Shown here: positions 54,499 through 63,800 of the stretch, piece after piece
Layout: every line of letters starts with the position of its first letter
How positions within the stretch are numbered: position 1 is the stretch's first letter
Assembly: GCA_903888485.1 (NCBI GenBank)
Contig: CAISTS010000042.1
Span: 1-64,000 of the forward strand
Origin: an uncultured bacterium
GTDB lineage: Bacteria; Pseudomonadota; Alphaproteobacteria; Rhodospirillales; Rhodospirillaceae
Direction of reading: 5' to 3'
Length of the DNA stretch: 64,000 bases
Notes under the pieces: model-generated
What the model was told of the DNA's origin: nothing
The model's input: only the letters and a program-made list of their open reading frames with translations
The model's database searches: none
Program-made: the position numbers and the translations under genes

Positions 54499-55241
54499 GC
54501 GCGTGCCTCGTCCATCAGGTGGCGCATGCGGCGGATGGAATCCTCGAAGCCCGTGAAGATCGCCTCGCCCACCAGGAAGTGGCCGATGTTGAGCTCGGCG
54601 ACGTTCGGAATCGCCGCCACGGGCTTGACCGTGTCGTAGCCGAGGCCGTGACCGGCGTGGCACTCAAGGCCGATTTGGGCGGCGTGGGCGGCGGCGGTTT
54701 GCAGGCGCTTCAGCTGCTGTTCGCGCATCGGGCCCGGCGCAGATTCGCAATAGGTCCCGGTGTGCAGTTCGACCACCGGCGCACCCAGACTCTTCGATGC
54801 GTCCAACTGGCGCGCCTCGGCCTCGATGAACATCGACACGCGGATGCCGGCACCCACAAGCTGACGTACATAGGGCGCGAGGTGATTGTGTCCACCGGCC
54901 ACATCGAGCCCGCCTTCCGTGGTGCGTTCCTGGCGCTTCTCGGGCACCAGGCACACGGCGTGGGGTTTGTGCCGCAGCGCGATGGCGAGCATTTCTTGGG
55001 TCGCGGCCATCTCGAGGTTGAGCGGAATCTTGAGTTCGGCCATGAGCCGGCTGATGTCGTCGTCGGAGATGTGGCGCCGGTCCTCACGCAAGTGCGCGGT
55101 GATGCCGTCGGCGCCGGCGGCAGCCGCCACGAGCGCGGCGCGCACGGGATCGGGATGCAAGCCGCCGCGTGCGTTGCGCACGGTGGCGACGTGGTCGACG
55201 TTCACACCCAGTCTTAGATAATTGAGGCCTACGCGGTTCAT
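54495..55241 (-). CDS. pdxJ: Pyridoxine 5'-phosphate synthase
   Basis: A 248-residue TIM-barrel enzyme that closes the pyridoxine ring in the DXP-dependent vitamin B6 pathway. [18 protein letters not shown] at the start, [44 protein letters not shown] and [13 protein letters not shown] are conserved. The start at 55241 overlaps the DUF2062 stop (ATGA); the longer upstream frame is not part of it. Confidence 0.97.
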   Translation of the reverse strand: MNRVGLNYLRLGVNVDHVATVRNARGGLHPDPVRAALVAAAAGADGITAHLREDRRHISDDDISRLMAELKIPLNLEMAATQEMLAIALRHKPHAVCLVPEKRQERTTEGGLDVAGGHNHLAPYVRQLVGAGIRVSMFIEAEARQLDASKSLGAPVVELHTGTYCESAPGPMREQQLKRLQTAAAHAAQIGLECHAGHGLGYDTVKPVAAIPNVAELNIGHFLVGEAIFTGFEDSIRRMRHLMDEARA

Positions 55242-55846
55242 ACGTCCACCCCCGCCGGCGGGAACGGCGCGTGTACGACGCCCGCGCGCTTTTGCATCCG
55301 GTCGATACGCCGCTGCTGCACGGCTTTGAGCACGGGAAGGATCGCAATGTACGAAATCACGCCGGCAACGATGCCCATGGGAATACTGCCTACCAACATG
55401 GGCCAGAATATAGGCCAGACCCTGACCACAAACATATGCATATCGAGCTTCAAGGTCGCCTCGGTCAGGCCCTTGAACATCTCGACGAAAGCCGGCGGAT
55501 GGCCGGCAACATCGACGCCGGACACGAGGGCGCCAACGTAGTAGGCCGCGTACCAGAGCGGCGGCGCCGTCCAGGGGTTGGCGATCTGCGCACCGACCAC
55601 CGCGGCCACGAGATTGGCGCGCAGCGCCCATGCGACAATTCCGGCGGTGACGATGTGCGTGCCGTAGAACGGCGTCATCGCAATGGCCGCGCCGCAGGCG
55701 AAACCCGCCGCCACGGATTCCGGCGTACCGGGAATGCGCTGCAGGCGGTGCCAATAATATTGGCCCGTGCGCCGAAAACCCATACGCGGCCAGATCCATT
55801 GCCCCATTCTGGAGTGAAGCGGCAGCGGTGCGCGGCGTTGGAACAT
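55238..55846 (-). CDS. DUF2062 membrane protein
   Basis: A 202-residue protein with the DUF2062 pattern: RIPGTPESVAAGFACGAAIAMTPFYGTH, then ANPWTAPPLWYAAYYVG, and hydrophobic helices in the C-terminal half. Such proteins are inner-membrane and of unknown function. It overlaps pdxJ by 4 bases and follows rsh by 18 bases, so it is part of the rsh-pdxJ-acpS operon. Confidence 0.9.
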   Translation of the reverse strand: MFQRRAPLPLHSRMGQWIWPRMGFRRTGQYYWHRLQRIPGTPESVAAGFACGAAIAMTPFYGTHIVTAGIVAWALRANLVAAVVGAQIANPWTAPPLWYAAYYVGALVSGVDVAGHPPAFVEMFKGLTEATLKLDMHMFVVRVWPIFWPMLVGSIPMGIVAGVISYIAILPVLKAVQQRRIDRMQKRAGVVHAPFPPAGVDV

Positions 55847-55864
55847 GATGGGGTGCCGCGGCGC

Positions 55865-58030
55865 CTAACGGCGCGCGCGTTCCACCGAGTTGATGGCGGG
55901 GCTCGCGCGCAGCGCGGCGATGATGTTGGTGAGGTGCTTCACGCTGCGGACTTCGATATCGACGCTCATCTCAAAGAAATCCTTCGATCGCTTGGCGATC
56001 TTCAGATTGAAGATATTGCCGAAGTTGCGGGCGATGACGGTGGACAGCTCGCCCAGCGTGCCGGGCTGGTTTGCGACCACCAGATTTACGCGCCCGATGT
56101 GGCTATCCTTGTCCTTGTCGGCGTCCCAGGCGAGATCGAGCCAGCGGTCGGGCTGATCGGCGACATCGTCCAGCTTCTCGCAATCGATGGTGTGCACTTC
56201 GATGCCGCGGCCCTCGGTGACGATGCCGACGATGCGATCGCCGGGCAATGGATGGCAGCAATCGGCCAGGTGCACCGACATGCCCGCAGTGAGGCCGCGG
56301 ATCGGAATGGCGCTCGATACTTCGTGGGTGTGGCGCAGGCGCGCTTGCGAGAGGTTGACGATGTTGTCGTCCATATCCATGCGCGCGCCGGGATAAACCG
56401 CCACCAGCACTTCGCGGCCCACTAAACGCCCCTCGCCCACCTTGGCGTGGAGGTCGTCTAGGGTCTCCACGGAGAATTTATCGAGCACGCCGGCAAGCCC
56501 CTTGTCGGTGAGCGCGAGGCCCTCCTTGGCGAAGGTTTTTTCGAGAATCTCCTGGCCGAGCTTGACGTACTCGACGCGCGCCTCCGAGCGCACACGGCGG
56601 CGCACGTGGGCGCGGGCCTTGCCGGTGACGGCGAAACCTTCCCACTCCGGCGATGGCTTTTGCGCCTTCGACGTGACGACCTCGACCTGGTCGCCGTTCT
56701 GCAGACGCGTGCGCAAGGGGACGATACGGCCGTTGACCTTGGCGCCGACGCAGGTGTTGCCCACTTCGGTGTGCACGGCATAGGCAAAGTCGACCGGCGA
56801 AGCGCCGCGCGGCAGCGCGATCAAGTCGCCCTTGGGCGTGAAGCAGAACACCTGGTCCTGGAACATCTCAAGCTTGGTGTGCTCGAGGAACTCTTGCGGC
56901 GACTGAGCATGTTCGAGGATGTCCAGAAGCTCGCGCAGCCACGAGTACTGCTTGCCCTCGACGAATTTTCCGGCGCGCTCTTCCGCGAACAGATCGCCGG
57001 CCTTGTAGCGCCAGTGCGCCGCGACGCCAAGCTCGGCGACCTCGTGCATCTGATGGGTACGAATCTGAATTTCAATGCGGTGGCGCTGCGGACCGATGAT
57101 GGAGGTGTGCAGCGAACGGTAGCCGTTGCGCTTGGGAGTTGAGATGTAGTCCTTGAATCGCCCAGGCACGGTTGGATAGTTGGTGTGCACTACACCCAGC
57201 ACGCGGTAGCAGTCCTCGGGTTTGTCGACCATGACGCGGAAGGCCATGATGTCGGACAGCTGTTCGAAGCTGACGTCCTTGACCTGCATCTTGCGCCAGA
57301 TCGAATAGGCGGTCTTCTCGCGGCCCGAGATGTAGCCCTCTATGCCGGCCTTTCGGATCACCTGGTCGAGTTCGTCCATGATCTTCACCACAAGATCGCC
57401 GCCGTGCAGTTCGAGGAAGCGCAGGCGCGCCATGATAGAGGCGCGCGCGTCGGCGTGCAGCTCCGAGAACGCCAAGTCCTCGAGCTCGGTCTTGACCTCC
57501 TGCATGCCGATGCGTTCGGCCAGGGGCGCATAGATCTCCATCGTCTCCATAGCGATGGCGCGGCGCTTGGCCGGATCGGTGATGAAGTTCAGCGTGCGCA
57601 TGTTGTGCAGGCGGTCGGCGAGCTTGACCAAGAGCACGCGGATATCCTCGGACATGGCGAGCACGAACTTGCGGAAGTTTTCCGCTTGTTTCTCCTCCAT
57701 GTTCTGGATCTGGATGCGCGCGAGTTTGGTGACGCCGTCCACCAGGCGCGCCACTTCATCGCCGAAGTAGTCGCGCACATCCTCCAGCGTCGCCGCGGTG
57801 TCCTCGACAACGTCGTGCAGCAGCGCCGTGACGATCGACGCCGTGTCGAGCTTGTAATTGGTCAAAATGCCGGCGACTTCGATGGGGTGCGAGAAGTAAG
57901 GATCGCCCGAAGCGCGCTTCTGCATGCCATGCATCTTCATGGCGTAAACGTAGGCGCGGTTGATGGCGTCCTCGTCCGCGTCGGGGTCGTAGGACTTGAC
58001 GCGCTCGACCAGTTCGAACTGGCGCATCAT
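55865..58030 (-). CDS. rsh: Bifunctional (p)ppGpp synthetase/hydrolase (RelA/SpoT)
   Basis: A 721-residue stringent-response enzyme that both makes and degrades (p)ppGpp. The HD hydrolase domain is intact (HPIEVAGILTNYKLDTAS, LLHDVVEDT, KLADRLHNMRTL), as is the synthetase domain (GREKTAYSIWRKM, DIMAFRVMVD, GYRSLHTSIIGP). TGS and ACT domains follow. In alphaproteobacteria one Rsh protein serves both roles. Two consecutive ATGs open the frame (58030 and 58027). It follows rpoZ after 130 bases with no gene between. Confidence 0.97.
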   Translation of the reverse strand: MMRQFELVERVKSYDPDADEDAINRAYVYAMKMHGMQKRASGDPYFSHPIEVAGILTNYKLDTASIVTALLHDVVEDTAATLEDVRDYFGDEVARLVDGVTKLARIQIQNMEEKQAENFRKFVLAMSEDIRVLLVKLADRLHNMRTLNFITDPAKRRAIAMETMEIYAPLAERIGMQEVKTELEDLAFSELHADARASIMARLRFLELHGGDLVVKIMDELDQVIRKAGIEGYISGREKTAYSIWRKMQVKDVSFEQLSDIMAFRVMVDKPEDCYRVLGVVHTNYPTVPGRFKDYISTPKRNGYRSLHTSIIGPQRHRIEIQIRTHQMHEVAELGVAAHWRYKAGDLFAEERAGKFVEGKQYSWLRELLDILEHAQSPQEFLEHTKLEMFQDQVFCFTPKGDLIALPRGASPVDFAYAVHTEVGNTCVGAKVNGRIVPLRTRLQNGDQVEVVTSKAQKPSPEWEGFAVTGKARAHVRRRVRSEARVEYVKLGQEILEKTFAKEGLALTDKGLAGVLDKFSVETLDDLHAKVGEGRLVGREVLVAVYPGARMDMDDNIVNLSQARLRHTHEVSSAIPIRGLTAGMSVHLADCCHPLPGDRIVGIVTEGRGIEVHTIDCEKLDDVADQPDRWLDLAWDADKDKDSHIGRVNLVVANQPGTLGELSTVIARNFGNIFNLKIAKRSKDFFEMSVDIEVRSVKHLTNIIAALRASPAINSVERARR

Positions 58031-58160
58031 GGGGACGCACTCCGATAGGCGGAGTGGCGGAGGCTATGAAAAGCAGGCGAGTGAAAGGGACGGCGCGACG
58101 GAACTATCGTGTCGGCGTGGCGCGCGGGAGCGGTACTGATTCGCGGCGCACTTCTGTCCA

Positions 58161-58598
58161 TCAACCCTTCGGTTCTTCCTCTTCGACGTCCTCGTAGGAC
58201 ACCTTCGGATGAGCGCCAGTGGCTTTCGGCGCCACTTCCTCTTCTTCTTCGCTTTCGTCGATGCTCATGCCGGCGGCCGCGGCCACCTGCTCGCTCATCT
58301 GGCTGGCGATGCCGGCGAATTCCGGATTGGACGCCATGGCGTCGAAACCGTCTTCCTCGGGCTCGTCCACTTCGACGTGGCGCTGCAGGCCCTGAACGAT
58401 GGAGTTGAAGAGGTCGTCCGGGCTCACCTTCTCGTCGGCGATCTCGCGCAGGGCGACCACCGGGTTCTTGTCGTTGTCGCGCTCCAGGCGCGGCTCGGCG
58501 CCGGCCGAGATCTCGCGCGAACGCTGCGCGGCGACCATGACGAGCTGGAAGCGGTTGGTGACTTTTTCGACGCAATCTTCGACGGTTACGCGAGCCAT
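58161..58598 (-). CDS. rpoZ: RNA polymerase omega subunit
   Basis: A 145-residue omega subunit; the core [30 protein letters not shown] and [10 protein letters not shown] are typical, followed by an unusually acidic C-terminal tail ([24 protein letters not shown]). Omega stabilises RNA polymerase and is part of the ppGpp-binding site, which fits its place beside rsh. The 159 bases before it (58599-58757) show no other gene and presumably carry the promoter. Confidence 0.96.
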   Translation of the reverse strand: MARVTVEDCVEKVTNRFQLVMVAAQRSREISAGAEPRLERDNDKNPVVALREIADEKVSPDDLFNSIVQGLQRHVEVDEPEEDGFDAMASNPEFAGIASQMSEQVAAAAGMSIDESEEEEEVAPKATGAHPKVSYEDVEEEEPKG

Positions 58599-58757
58599 GG
58601 CGGTTCCTTGTGCTCAGCGATCATAGCGCGTGGAGTAACAGTGCGCGGATTCGCTAAATGGGTCAACGGCTTCACCCCGTTCCCCGCAGATATAGGAACG
58701 AGCGCAAGCCTTGAAAAGGTGCGTCTGTTTACTGGGGTTTGCCCCCCGGCTCAAGTC

Positions 58758-59249
58758 CTATGGTTTCAGGGGCCGGATGAGTTGTCCCGGCGGCAGGGCC
58801 GCAATCAAGGCGCCGACCGAAAGCCCGGAGACCGGGTGGGTCCACGCGGGGGCGACATCCCGGAGCGGCAAGAGCACGAAGGCGCGGGTGTGCATCCGGG
58901 GATGGGGCAGCAGGGGCGCCGCCTCGGTCCGCACCAGGTCGCCGTAAGCCAGAAGATCCAGGTCGAGCGGCCGGGCGGCATTGGCCAAGGTGCGGGCGCG
59001 GCCGAACTGGGCCTCGATGTCATGCAGCTGGGCGAGCAGGTCTTCCGGACCGAGCTGGGTCTCCACCCCCACCACCCCGTTCACGAACCAGGGCTGGTCC
59101 GAGGCCGGGATGGGCGCGGTCTCGTACCAGGGCGAGCGGGTACTCACCCGGATACCCCGCCCTTCGATCTCGGCGATGGCGGCGGCGCAGGTCTTCGCCG
59201 GACCGCCCGCCGCGCTGGGAAGATTGCCGCCAATGCCGATGAGGATCAT
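58758..59249 (-). CDS. folK: 6-hydroxymethyl-7,8-dihydropterin pyrophosphokinase
   Basis: A 163-residue enzyme of folate synthesis. The motifs are LIGIGGNLPSAAGG, NGVVGVETQLGPEDLLAQLHDIEAQFGR and RPLDLDLLAYGD, then LPHPRMHTRAFVLLPL. Normal length. Its leftward neighbour is rpoZ; it is divergent from the uracil-DNA glycosylase, sharing the 98-base gap 59250-59347, which is notably AT-rich for this genome. Confidence 0.96.
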   Translation of the reverse strand: MILIGIGGNLPSAAGGPAKTCAAAIAEIEGRGIRVSTRSPWYETAPIPASDQPWFVNGVVGVETQLGPEDLLAQLHDIEAQFGRARTLANAARPLDLDLLAYGDLVRTEAAPLLPHPRMHTRAFVLLPLRDVAPAWTHPVSGLSVGALIAALPPGQLIRPLKP

Positions 59250-59347
59250 GCCGGCTGTATTAGCGCCTTTCGGGCTTGAAAAACATCTTCATCTCGCACT
59301 TCATATTTCCTATATATAGCCCTGTTTCTAAATATGATTTGAGCAAC

Positions 59348-60010
59348 ATGCCTAAATCAACACTCTCCGCCGCGCCCGCTGAGGGTCCGGCCAAAGATTG
59401 CCGCCTCTGCCCGCGCTTGGCGGACTTCCGCCGTGCCAACCGCAAGCAATTCCCCGACTGGCACAACGGCGCGGTTCCGGCCTTTGGAGCGATGAATGCC
59501 ACCCTCCTCGTGGTCGGCCTCGCGCCCGGTCTCCGGGGCGCCAATCGCACCGGGCGCCCCTTCACCGGCGACTATGCCGGCGAGCTTTTGTACCCGAGCC
59601 TGCTCAAGTTTGGCCGCGCCAAGGGCACCTACGGAGCGGAGTTCGACGACGGCCTGGAACTGGTGGACTGCCGCATCACCAACGCCGTGCGCTGCGTGCC
59701 GCCTGAGAACAAGCCCACCCCTCTTGAGCAGAAGACCTGCCGGGGCTTCCTGGTGAGCGAGATCGCCAGCATGCCGCGTCTGCGTTCGATCCTGGTCCTG
59801 GGGCGCATCGCCCACGATGCGGTCATGTCGACCTTGGGCCTGCGCAAGGTCCTCTACCCCTTCGCCCACGCGGCCCAACACCAGCCCGAGGGGGATAAAA
59901 AACTTACAATTACTGACAGTTATCACTGTTCGCGTTACAACCTAAACACGGGTGTTTTGACCGAACCGATGTTCCACGCCGCCCTGGAACGGGCGATATC
60001 TGCAACTTAG
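59348..60010 (+). CDS. Family 5 uracil-DNA glycosylase (UdgB type)
   Basis: A 220-residue iron-sulfur uracil-DNA glycosylase. The first two cluster cysteines are Cys18 and Cys21 (DCRLCPRL); two more lie in CRITNAVRC and KTCRGF. The family-5 motif GLAPGLRGANRTGRPFTGD is clear, lacking the polar residues of families 1 and 4. The C-terminal SYHCSRYNLNTG matches motif III. The start is the ATG at 59348 (MPKSTLSAAP); upstream in-frame codons are in the AT-rich promoter region. It removes uracil and hypoxanthine from DNA. Confidence 0.92.
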   Translation: MPKSTLSAAPAEGPAKDCRLCPRLADFRRANRKQFPDWHNGAVPAFGAMNATLLVVGLAPGLRGANRTGRPFTGDYAGELLYPSLLKFGRAKGTYGAEFDDGLELVDCRITNAVRCVPPENKPTPLEQKTCRGFLVSEIASMPRLRSILVLGRIAHDAVMSTLGLRKVLYPFAHAAQHQPEGDKKLTITDSYHCSRYNLNTGVLTEPMFHAALERAISAT

Positions 60011-60028
60011 CGAACGAGTTAGTTTGGT

Positions 60029-60814
60029 ATGGATCGCGCAACTATCCTCAAAGGCTTCGAAACCAACCTCTGGGACCGGACCTCTTTCCTGGCCAAGGCG
60101 CGCAAGGACGCCGTGATCCAGGATGCCCAGGACCTGCTCCTGGTGGATTCCGGACTGCCCTGCCGCCTGTTCAACACCATCGGACGCTCAACGCTCCATC
60201 CGCGCTTTGCCCTGGACCGCATCGAGGGCGCGGTGAAGCACTTCCGCAGCAAGGCCTCGCCCTTCAAATGGATCCTCGGCCCCCTCTCCGGCCACGGCAC
60301 CATGGAGCCGGCGCTGAAAGACCTCGGCCTTTCCTGCCCTGAAGAGGAGTGGGTCATGGCCATGGCGCTGGACACCGGCAACGTACCAGGCAGCCTGCCG
60401 TCGGGTTTCGACATCAGGCGCGTGGTGGCCAAGGACGGGGTCGAACACTTCGCCGAAGTGCTGACCTCGCTCGGCGCGCCGGCCGATGAGAACATCAAAA
60501 CCTTCTTCACCGACACCAAGGACGCGCTGATCGCACCGGCCTCGCCCTTGCGCGCCTATGTCGGCTATGTCGGCAGCGACCACGTCGCCGCGCTGGAAGC
60601 CTTCAATGCCCACGGCGTTATCAGCTTTTACGACATGGCGCAGTTGCCCAGTACCAAGGGCAAGCCCTATGCCGCGGCGCTCCTGCTGAACGCGCTGAAA
60701 GAAGCCAAGAAAGCGGGCCTTCGCGTGGCCTGTCTTCAAACGCCCGAAGGCTCCCGCGCCGTCTACGAGCGCATCGGCTTCAAACCGGTGGGCCGGATCG
60801 CGACTTACGCTTAA
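60029..60814 (+). CDS. GNAT-fold N-acetyltransferase-like protein
   Basis: A 261-residue protein. The C-terminal half carries a GNAT-like fold: YVGSDHVAALEAFNAHGVISFYDMA, GKPYAAALLLNALKEAKKAG and ACLQTPEGSRAVYERIGFKPVGR, the last being a typical GNAT C-terminus. The N-terminal half is also alpha/beta. The canonical acetyl-CoA loop (R/Q-x-x-G-x-G/A) is not sharp, so activity is uncertain. It follows the glycosylase gene by 18 bases and may be in its operon; its stop overlaps that of the convergent TPR gene. Confidence 0.8.
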   Translation: MDRATILKGFETNLWDRTSFLAKARKDAVIQDAQDLLLVDSGLPCRLFNTIGRSTLHPRFALDRIEGAVKHFRSKASPFKWILGPLSGHGTMEPALKDLGLSCPEEEWVMAMALDTGNVPGSLPSGFDIRRVVAKDGVEHFAEVLTSLGAPADENIKTFFTDTKDALIAPASPLRAYVGYVGSDHVAALEAFNAHGVISFYDMAQLPSTKGKPYAAALLLNALKEAKKAGLRVACLQTPEGSRAVYERIGFKPVGRIATYA

Positions 60815-62484
60815 GCCGTCTCCGCTGCCAGGGCTGCGGCGATGTCTTGCATCGTCTGGGCACCCTGCCGGAACAGCCGCACGCTCGGATACCAAGGCGA
60901 GTGTTCGCCCTTGTTGAACCAGTACCAAAGGCCGCCGCGCCCCTGCGGCACGATCACCCAGGTGGGAACGCCAAGGCTTCCGGCAACATGCACGGCCGTA
61001 TTCGACACGCTAATCACCAGATCGAGCGCCGCCAGCTGCGCGGCGAAGATATCGAGGTCTTTGAGGGAATCGACCTCGGGATCGACGTGGATGTTATCTT
61101 TAAGCGCGGCAAGGTCCGCCGCGACATCGCCGTACTGGACGCTGACGAGTGAAACGCCGGGCGTCTCCAGGATCGGTCCCCAGGCTGAAAGCGGAACGGT
61201 TTTTTCCGCACCGGCGCCCAGGCTCTTGCTGCGCCATGAGATGCCAACCAGCCGCCGCCCGCCTTCGCGCAACGCGGCGTACTTGTCTCTAAAGGCGGCT
61301 ACGCGCTTCGGATCGGGCGCGAGATAGCTTCCGCGCGCCGGAAAGTACCTGAAGGACGGACGCAGCCAGCGGCCGAGGTCGAGCGAGGACGACTGCACGT
61401 CGATCTGCATACTTGAAATCGGATCTGCGGGGTCGCTGGCGCTGATCACACGCGCGCCCGGAAAGGCCCGTTCAAACAGGGGCTGCAAGCGCGCCTCGCA
61501 CTCTATGATGCAGCTGCGCGCCTTGGCGATCACGTCGGGCAGCATGCTGGCATAGAGAATCTGGTCGCCGACCCCCTGCTCGCCCCAAATCAAAATGGCT
61601 TTGCCCGCAAGATCCTCGCCCTGCCATTGCGGCCAGGGTGTTTTGCGGCGGCGATAGGCAAAACTGGCCTCGGTACTGTCAAAGCGGCGCCCATAGCCTT
61701 TCCAGCCTTCAGCCAGATTACCAACGCTGAGCTGGGTGATGCCGCGATTGACGATGGTATCCGCGTCGTTGGGCAGGAACGCCAGCGCCCGATCATACAT
61801 CGCCAATGCGCCCTCGGAATCGCCGCAAGCTCCAAGAGCGCTGCCGAGCGCGCGCAGGACATCACCGGCATCGGGAGTGAGGCGCAAGGTTTCTTCTAGG
61901 AGCGCGCGCGCATCATGCGGGCGGCCCGTTTCCACAAGCAGCTTAGACAGGGTGATGCGGACGCCGCGGTCATCAGGCACCAGCGCCAACGCTGCTCGCA
62001 ACGCCGCTTCGGCCTTCGGGTAGTCGCGCGCATCGAGCAGGCAGCGGCCGAGGTTGAAATGCGCGCGCGCATCGTTCGGCAGGCGCTGGGCCATATCGCG
62101 GAAAACCTGGGCCGCCGCCGCCGCATGGCCCGCGGCATGCAGCACGGCGCCGAGGTTCAACCACGCGCCGGCGTGCCGCGGATCCAACTCAATGGTTTTG
62201 CGGAAATTGACTTCCGCTTCGGGGTGCTGCCCGAGGGACATCCGCGAGACGCCCCGGTTAAAGTACGCGTCGGCAAAGCTGGCCCGCCCCGCAATGGCCC
62301 GGTCGAAATAGCCAATCGCCTGCGTTTGCGCACCGCGCACGGCAGCCATGACGCCCAGCAGGTTGAGGGCGTTGGCGTTGTCCGGCTCTTGGGTGAGCAC
62401 GGCATCGTAAAGCGACTTGGCTTCGTCCAACCGCCCGGCCTGATGCGCGTCCACCGCTTGATTCAGAAGGTCGTCAATCCGCAT
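60811..62484 (-). CDS. TPR protein with C-terminal glycosyltransferase-like domain
   Basis: A 557-residue protein. Residues about 1-270 contain roughly seven tetratricopeptide repeats (for example NALNLLGVMAAVRGAQTQAIGYFDRAI, AYFNRGVSRMSLGQHPEAEVNF). Residues about 300-557 have a GT-B-like glycosyltransferase pattern (ILIWGEQGVGDQILYASML, VGISWRSKS, DIFAAQLAALDLVISVSNTAVHVAGSLGVP), close to the heptosyltransferase / family 9 layout. No signal peptide. Such fusions occur in O-antigen, flagellin-glycosylation and other envelope pathways; the acceptor is unknown. Convergent with the GNAT gene. Confidence 0.85.
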   Translation of the reverse strand: MRIDDLLNQAVDAHQAGRLDEAKSLYDAVLTQEPDNANALNLLGVMAAVRGAQTQAIGYFDRAIAGRASFADAYFNRGVSRMSLGQHPEAEVNFRKTIELDPRHAGAWLNLGAVLHAAGHAAAAAQVFRDMAQRLPNDARAHFNLGRCLLDARDYPKAEAALRAALALVPDDRGVRITLSKLLVETGRPHDARALLEETLRLTPDAGDVLRALGSALGACGDSEGALAMYDRALAFLPNDADTIVNRGITQLSVGNLAEGWKGYGRRFDSTEASFAYRRRKTPWPQWQGEDLAGKAILIWGEQGVGDQILYASMLPDVIAKARSCIIECEARLQPLFERAFPGARVISASDPADPISSMQIDVQSSSLDLGRWLRPSFRYFPARGSYLAPDPKRVAAFRDKYAALREGGRRLVGISWRSKSLGAGAEKTVPLSAWGPILETPGVSLVSVQYGDVAADLAALKDNIHVDPEVDSLKDLDIFAAQLAALDLVISVSNTAVHVAGSLGVPTWVIVPQGRGGLWYWFNKGEHSPWYPSVRLFRQGAQTMQDIAAALAAETA

Positions 62485-62569
62485 GTCCTTTTATATAGCG
62501 GACGTGCGTCAGCTGTAGAGGACAACCCGTGTCGCCCTCACCAATATTTCTGATTTTTTGCTTGTCGCC

Positions 62570-63133
62570 TTACTTCGCCGAGATCGCCTGCTCGATGGCC
62601 GACTTGATCTCGGGCGCATCGGGCACGACTTTGGTCGGAAACGCCGCCACGAGCTCGCCTTTGGCGTTGATCAGGTACTTGTGGAAGTTCCACTTCGGGG
62701 CGTTGTCCGCACCCAGGGTTTCCGCAGCCCACTTGTAGAACGGATGGGCGTCTTCGCCCTTCACCGAGACCTTCGAGGCCAGCGGAAAATCAACGTCGTA
62801 ATTGGCTTTGCAGAATTTCTTGATCTCGGCGTCGCTGCCGGGTTCCTGGCCGCCGAAGTTGTTGGCCGGCACACCGAGCACGACGAGGCCCTTGTCGCGG
62901 TATTGCTTGTAGACCGACTCAAGGCCTTCGTATTGCGGCGTGAAGCCGCAGAAGGAGGCGGTGTTCACCACCAGAACGGCCTTGCCTTTGAACTGCGACA
63001 TCGGCAGCGCGCCGCCTTCGATCGCATCAAAGGTAAAGTCATGGGCGTTCTTTGCCATGGCGGCGCCTCCGGTGAGAAGGGTGAGCGCAAGAGCCGCAGC
63101 GCCTGCGATTTTGCTGAACGTACCCTTAGCCAT
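62570..63133 (-). CDS. Periplasmic glutathione peroxidase-type thiol peroxidase
   Basis: A 187-residue protein with a signal peptide (KIAGAAALALTLLTGGAAMAK). The catalytic Cys62 is in NTASFCGFTPQYEGLE (Cys in place of selenocysteine). VPANNFGGQEPG supplies the Gln and KWNFHKYL the Trp/Asn of the tetrad. It should reduce peroxides in the periplasm, perhaps with thioredoxin. It overlaps the molybdopterin oxidoreductase gene by 8 bases, indicating co-transcription. Confidence 0.93.
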   Translation of the reverse strand: MAKGTFSKIAGAAALALTLLTGGAAMAKNAHDFTFDAIEGGALPMSQFKGKAVLVVNTASFCGFTPQYEGLESVYKQYRDKGLVVLGVPANNFGGQEPGSDAEIKKFCKANYDVDFPLASKVSVKGEDAHPFYKWAAETLGADNAPKWNFHKYLINAKGELVAAFPTKVVPDAPEIKSAIEQAISAK

Positions 63134-63800
63134 AACGCTCCTCCTTCCAGGGGTTGCCGCGCATGTGATAGCCCCGTGCCTCCCAATATCCCGGTTGGTC
63201 GCGGTCCATGAACGTCACATGGCGTATCCACTTCGCGCTCTTCCAGAAGTACAGGTGGGGCACGACCAAACGTACGGGACCACCGTGCTCGCGGGAGAGC
63301 GGCTTATCCTGCCACGTATGCCCCAGGAAGACATCTTCCCGGTCGACATCCGCAAGCGGGATATTCGTCGCATATCCGTCGTAACTTTTTACCATCAGGT
63401 ACTTGGCCGACGGTAGGGGTTTTACCTGATCCAGCAAAGTGCGCATTCCGACACCCTGCCATCGATTGTCGTAACGCGACCAGGTGGTCACACAATGAAT
63501 GTCGTTAACTGCCTCGAGTTGCGGCTGCGCCATGAAGGCGTCCCAGTCCCACTTCAGGGGATGGGCCACTAAACCCGCGACCGATAAGGTCCATTCCTTT
63601 TGGGACAAGTTGGGCTGGATGCCGAGATCGAGCACCGGAAAATCTTGGGTTACGCGCTGTCCGGGCGGGCGGCGCTCGCGTTTCGGATCGCTTTCGGTGC
63701 CGGTTAAGGCACGCCCCTCTTCCGCCCATTTCTCCTTTGCCCGTATAAGCTTGGCGTTCACATCTGCGTGAGGCGAATCGTGATCACGGGCCATGCTCAT
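63126..63800 (-). CDS. Sulfite-oxidase-like molybdopterin oxidoreductase
   Basis: A 224-residue single-domain molybdenum enzyme. The molybdenum-binding Cys is Cys103 (EAVNDIHCVTTWSRYDNRW). Later sequence has GVGMRTLLDQ, KSYDGYATNIPLAD, DKPLSREHGGPVRLVVPHLYFWKSAKWIRHVTF, a standard SUOX-domain layout. No cytochrome or dimer domain, and no Tat signal in this start. The ATG at 63800 overlaps the smpB stop. The substrate is unknown; a repair or oxidative-stress role fits the peroxidase neighbour. Confidence 0.9.
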   Translation of the reverse strand: MSMARDHDSPHADVNAKLIRAKEKWAEEGRALTGTESDPKRERRPPGQRVTQDFPVLDLGIQPNLSQKEWTLSVAGLVAHPLKWDWDAFMAQPQLEAVNDIHCVTTWSRYDNRWQGVGMRTLLDQVKPLPSAKYLMVKSYDGYATNIPLADVDREDVFLGHTWQDKPLSREHGGPVRLVVPHLYFWKSAKWIRHVTFMDRDQPGYWEARGYHMRGNPWKEERYG

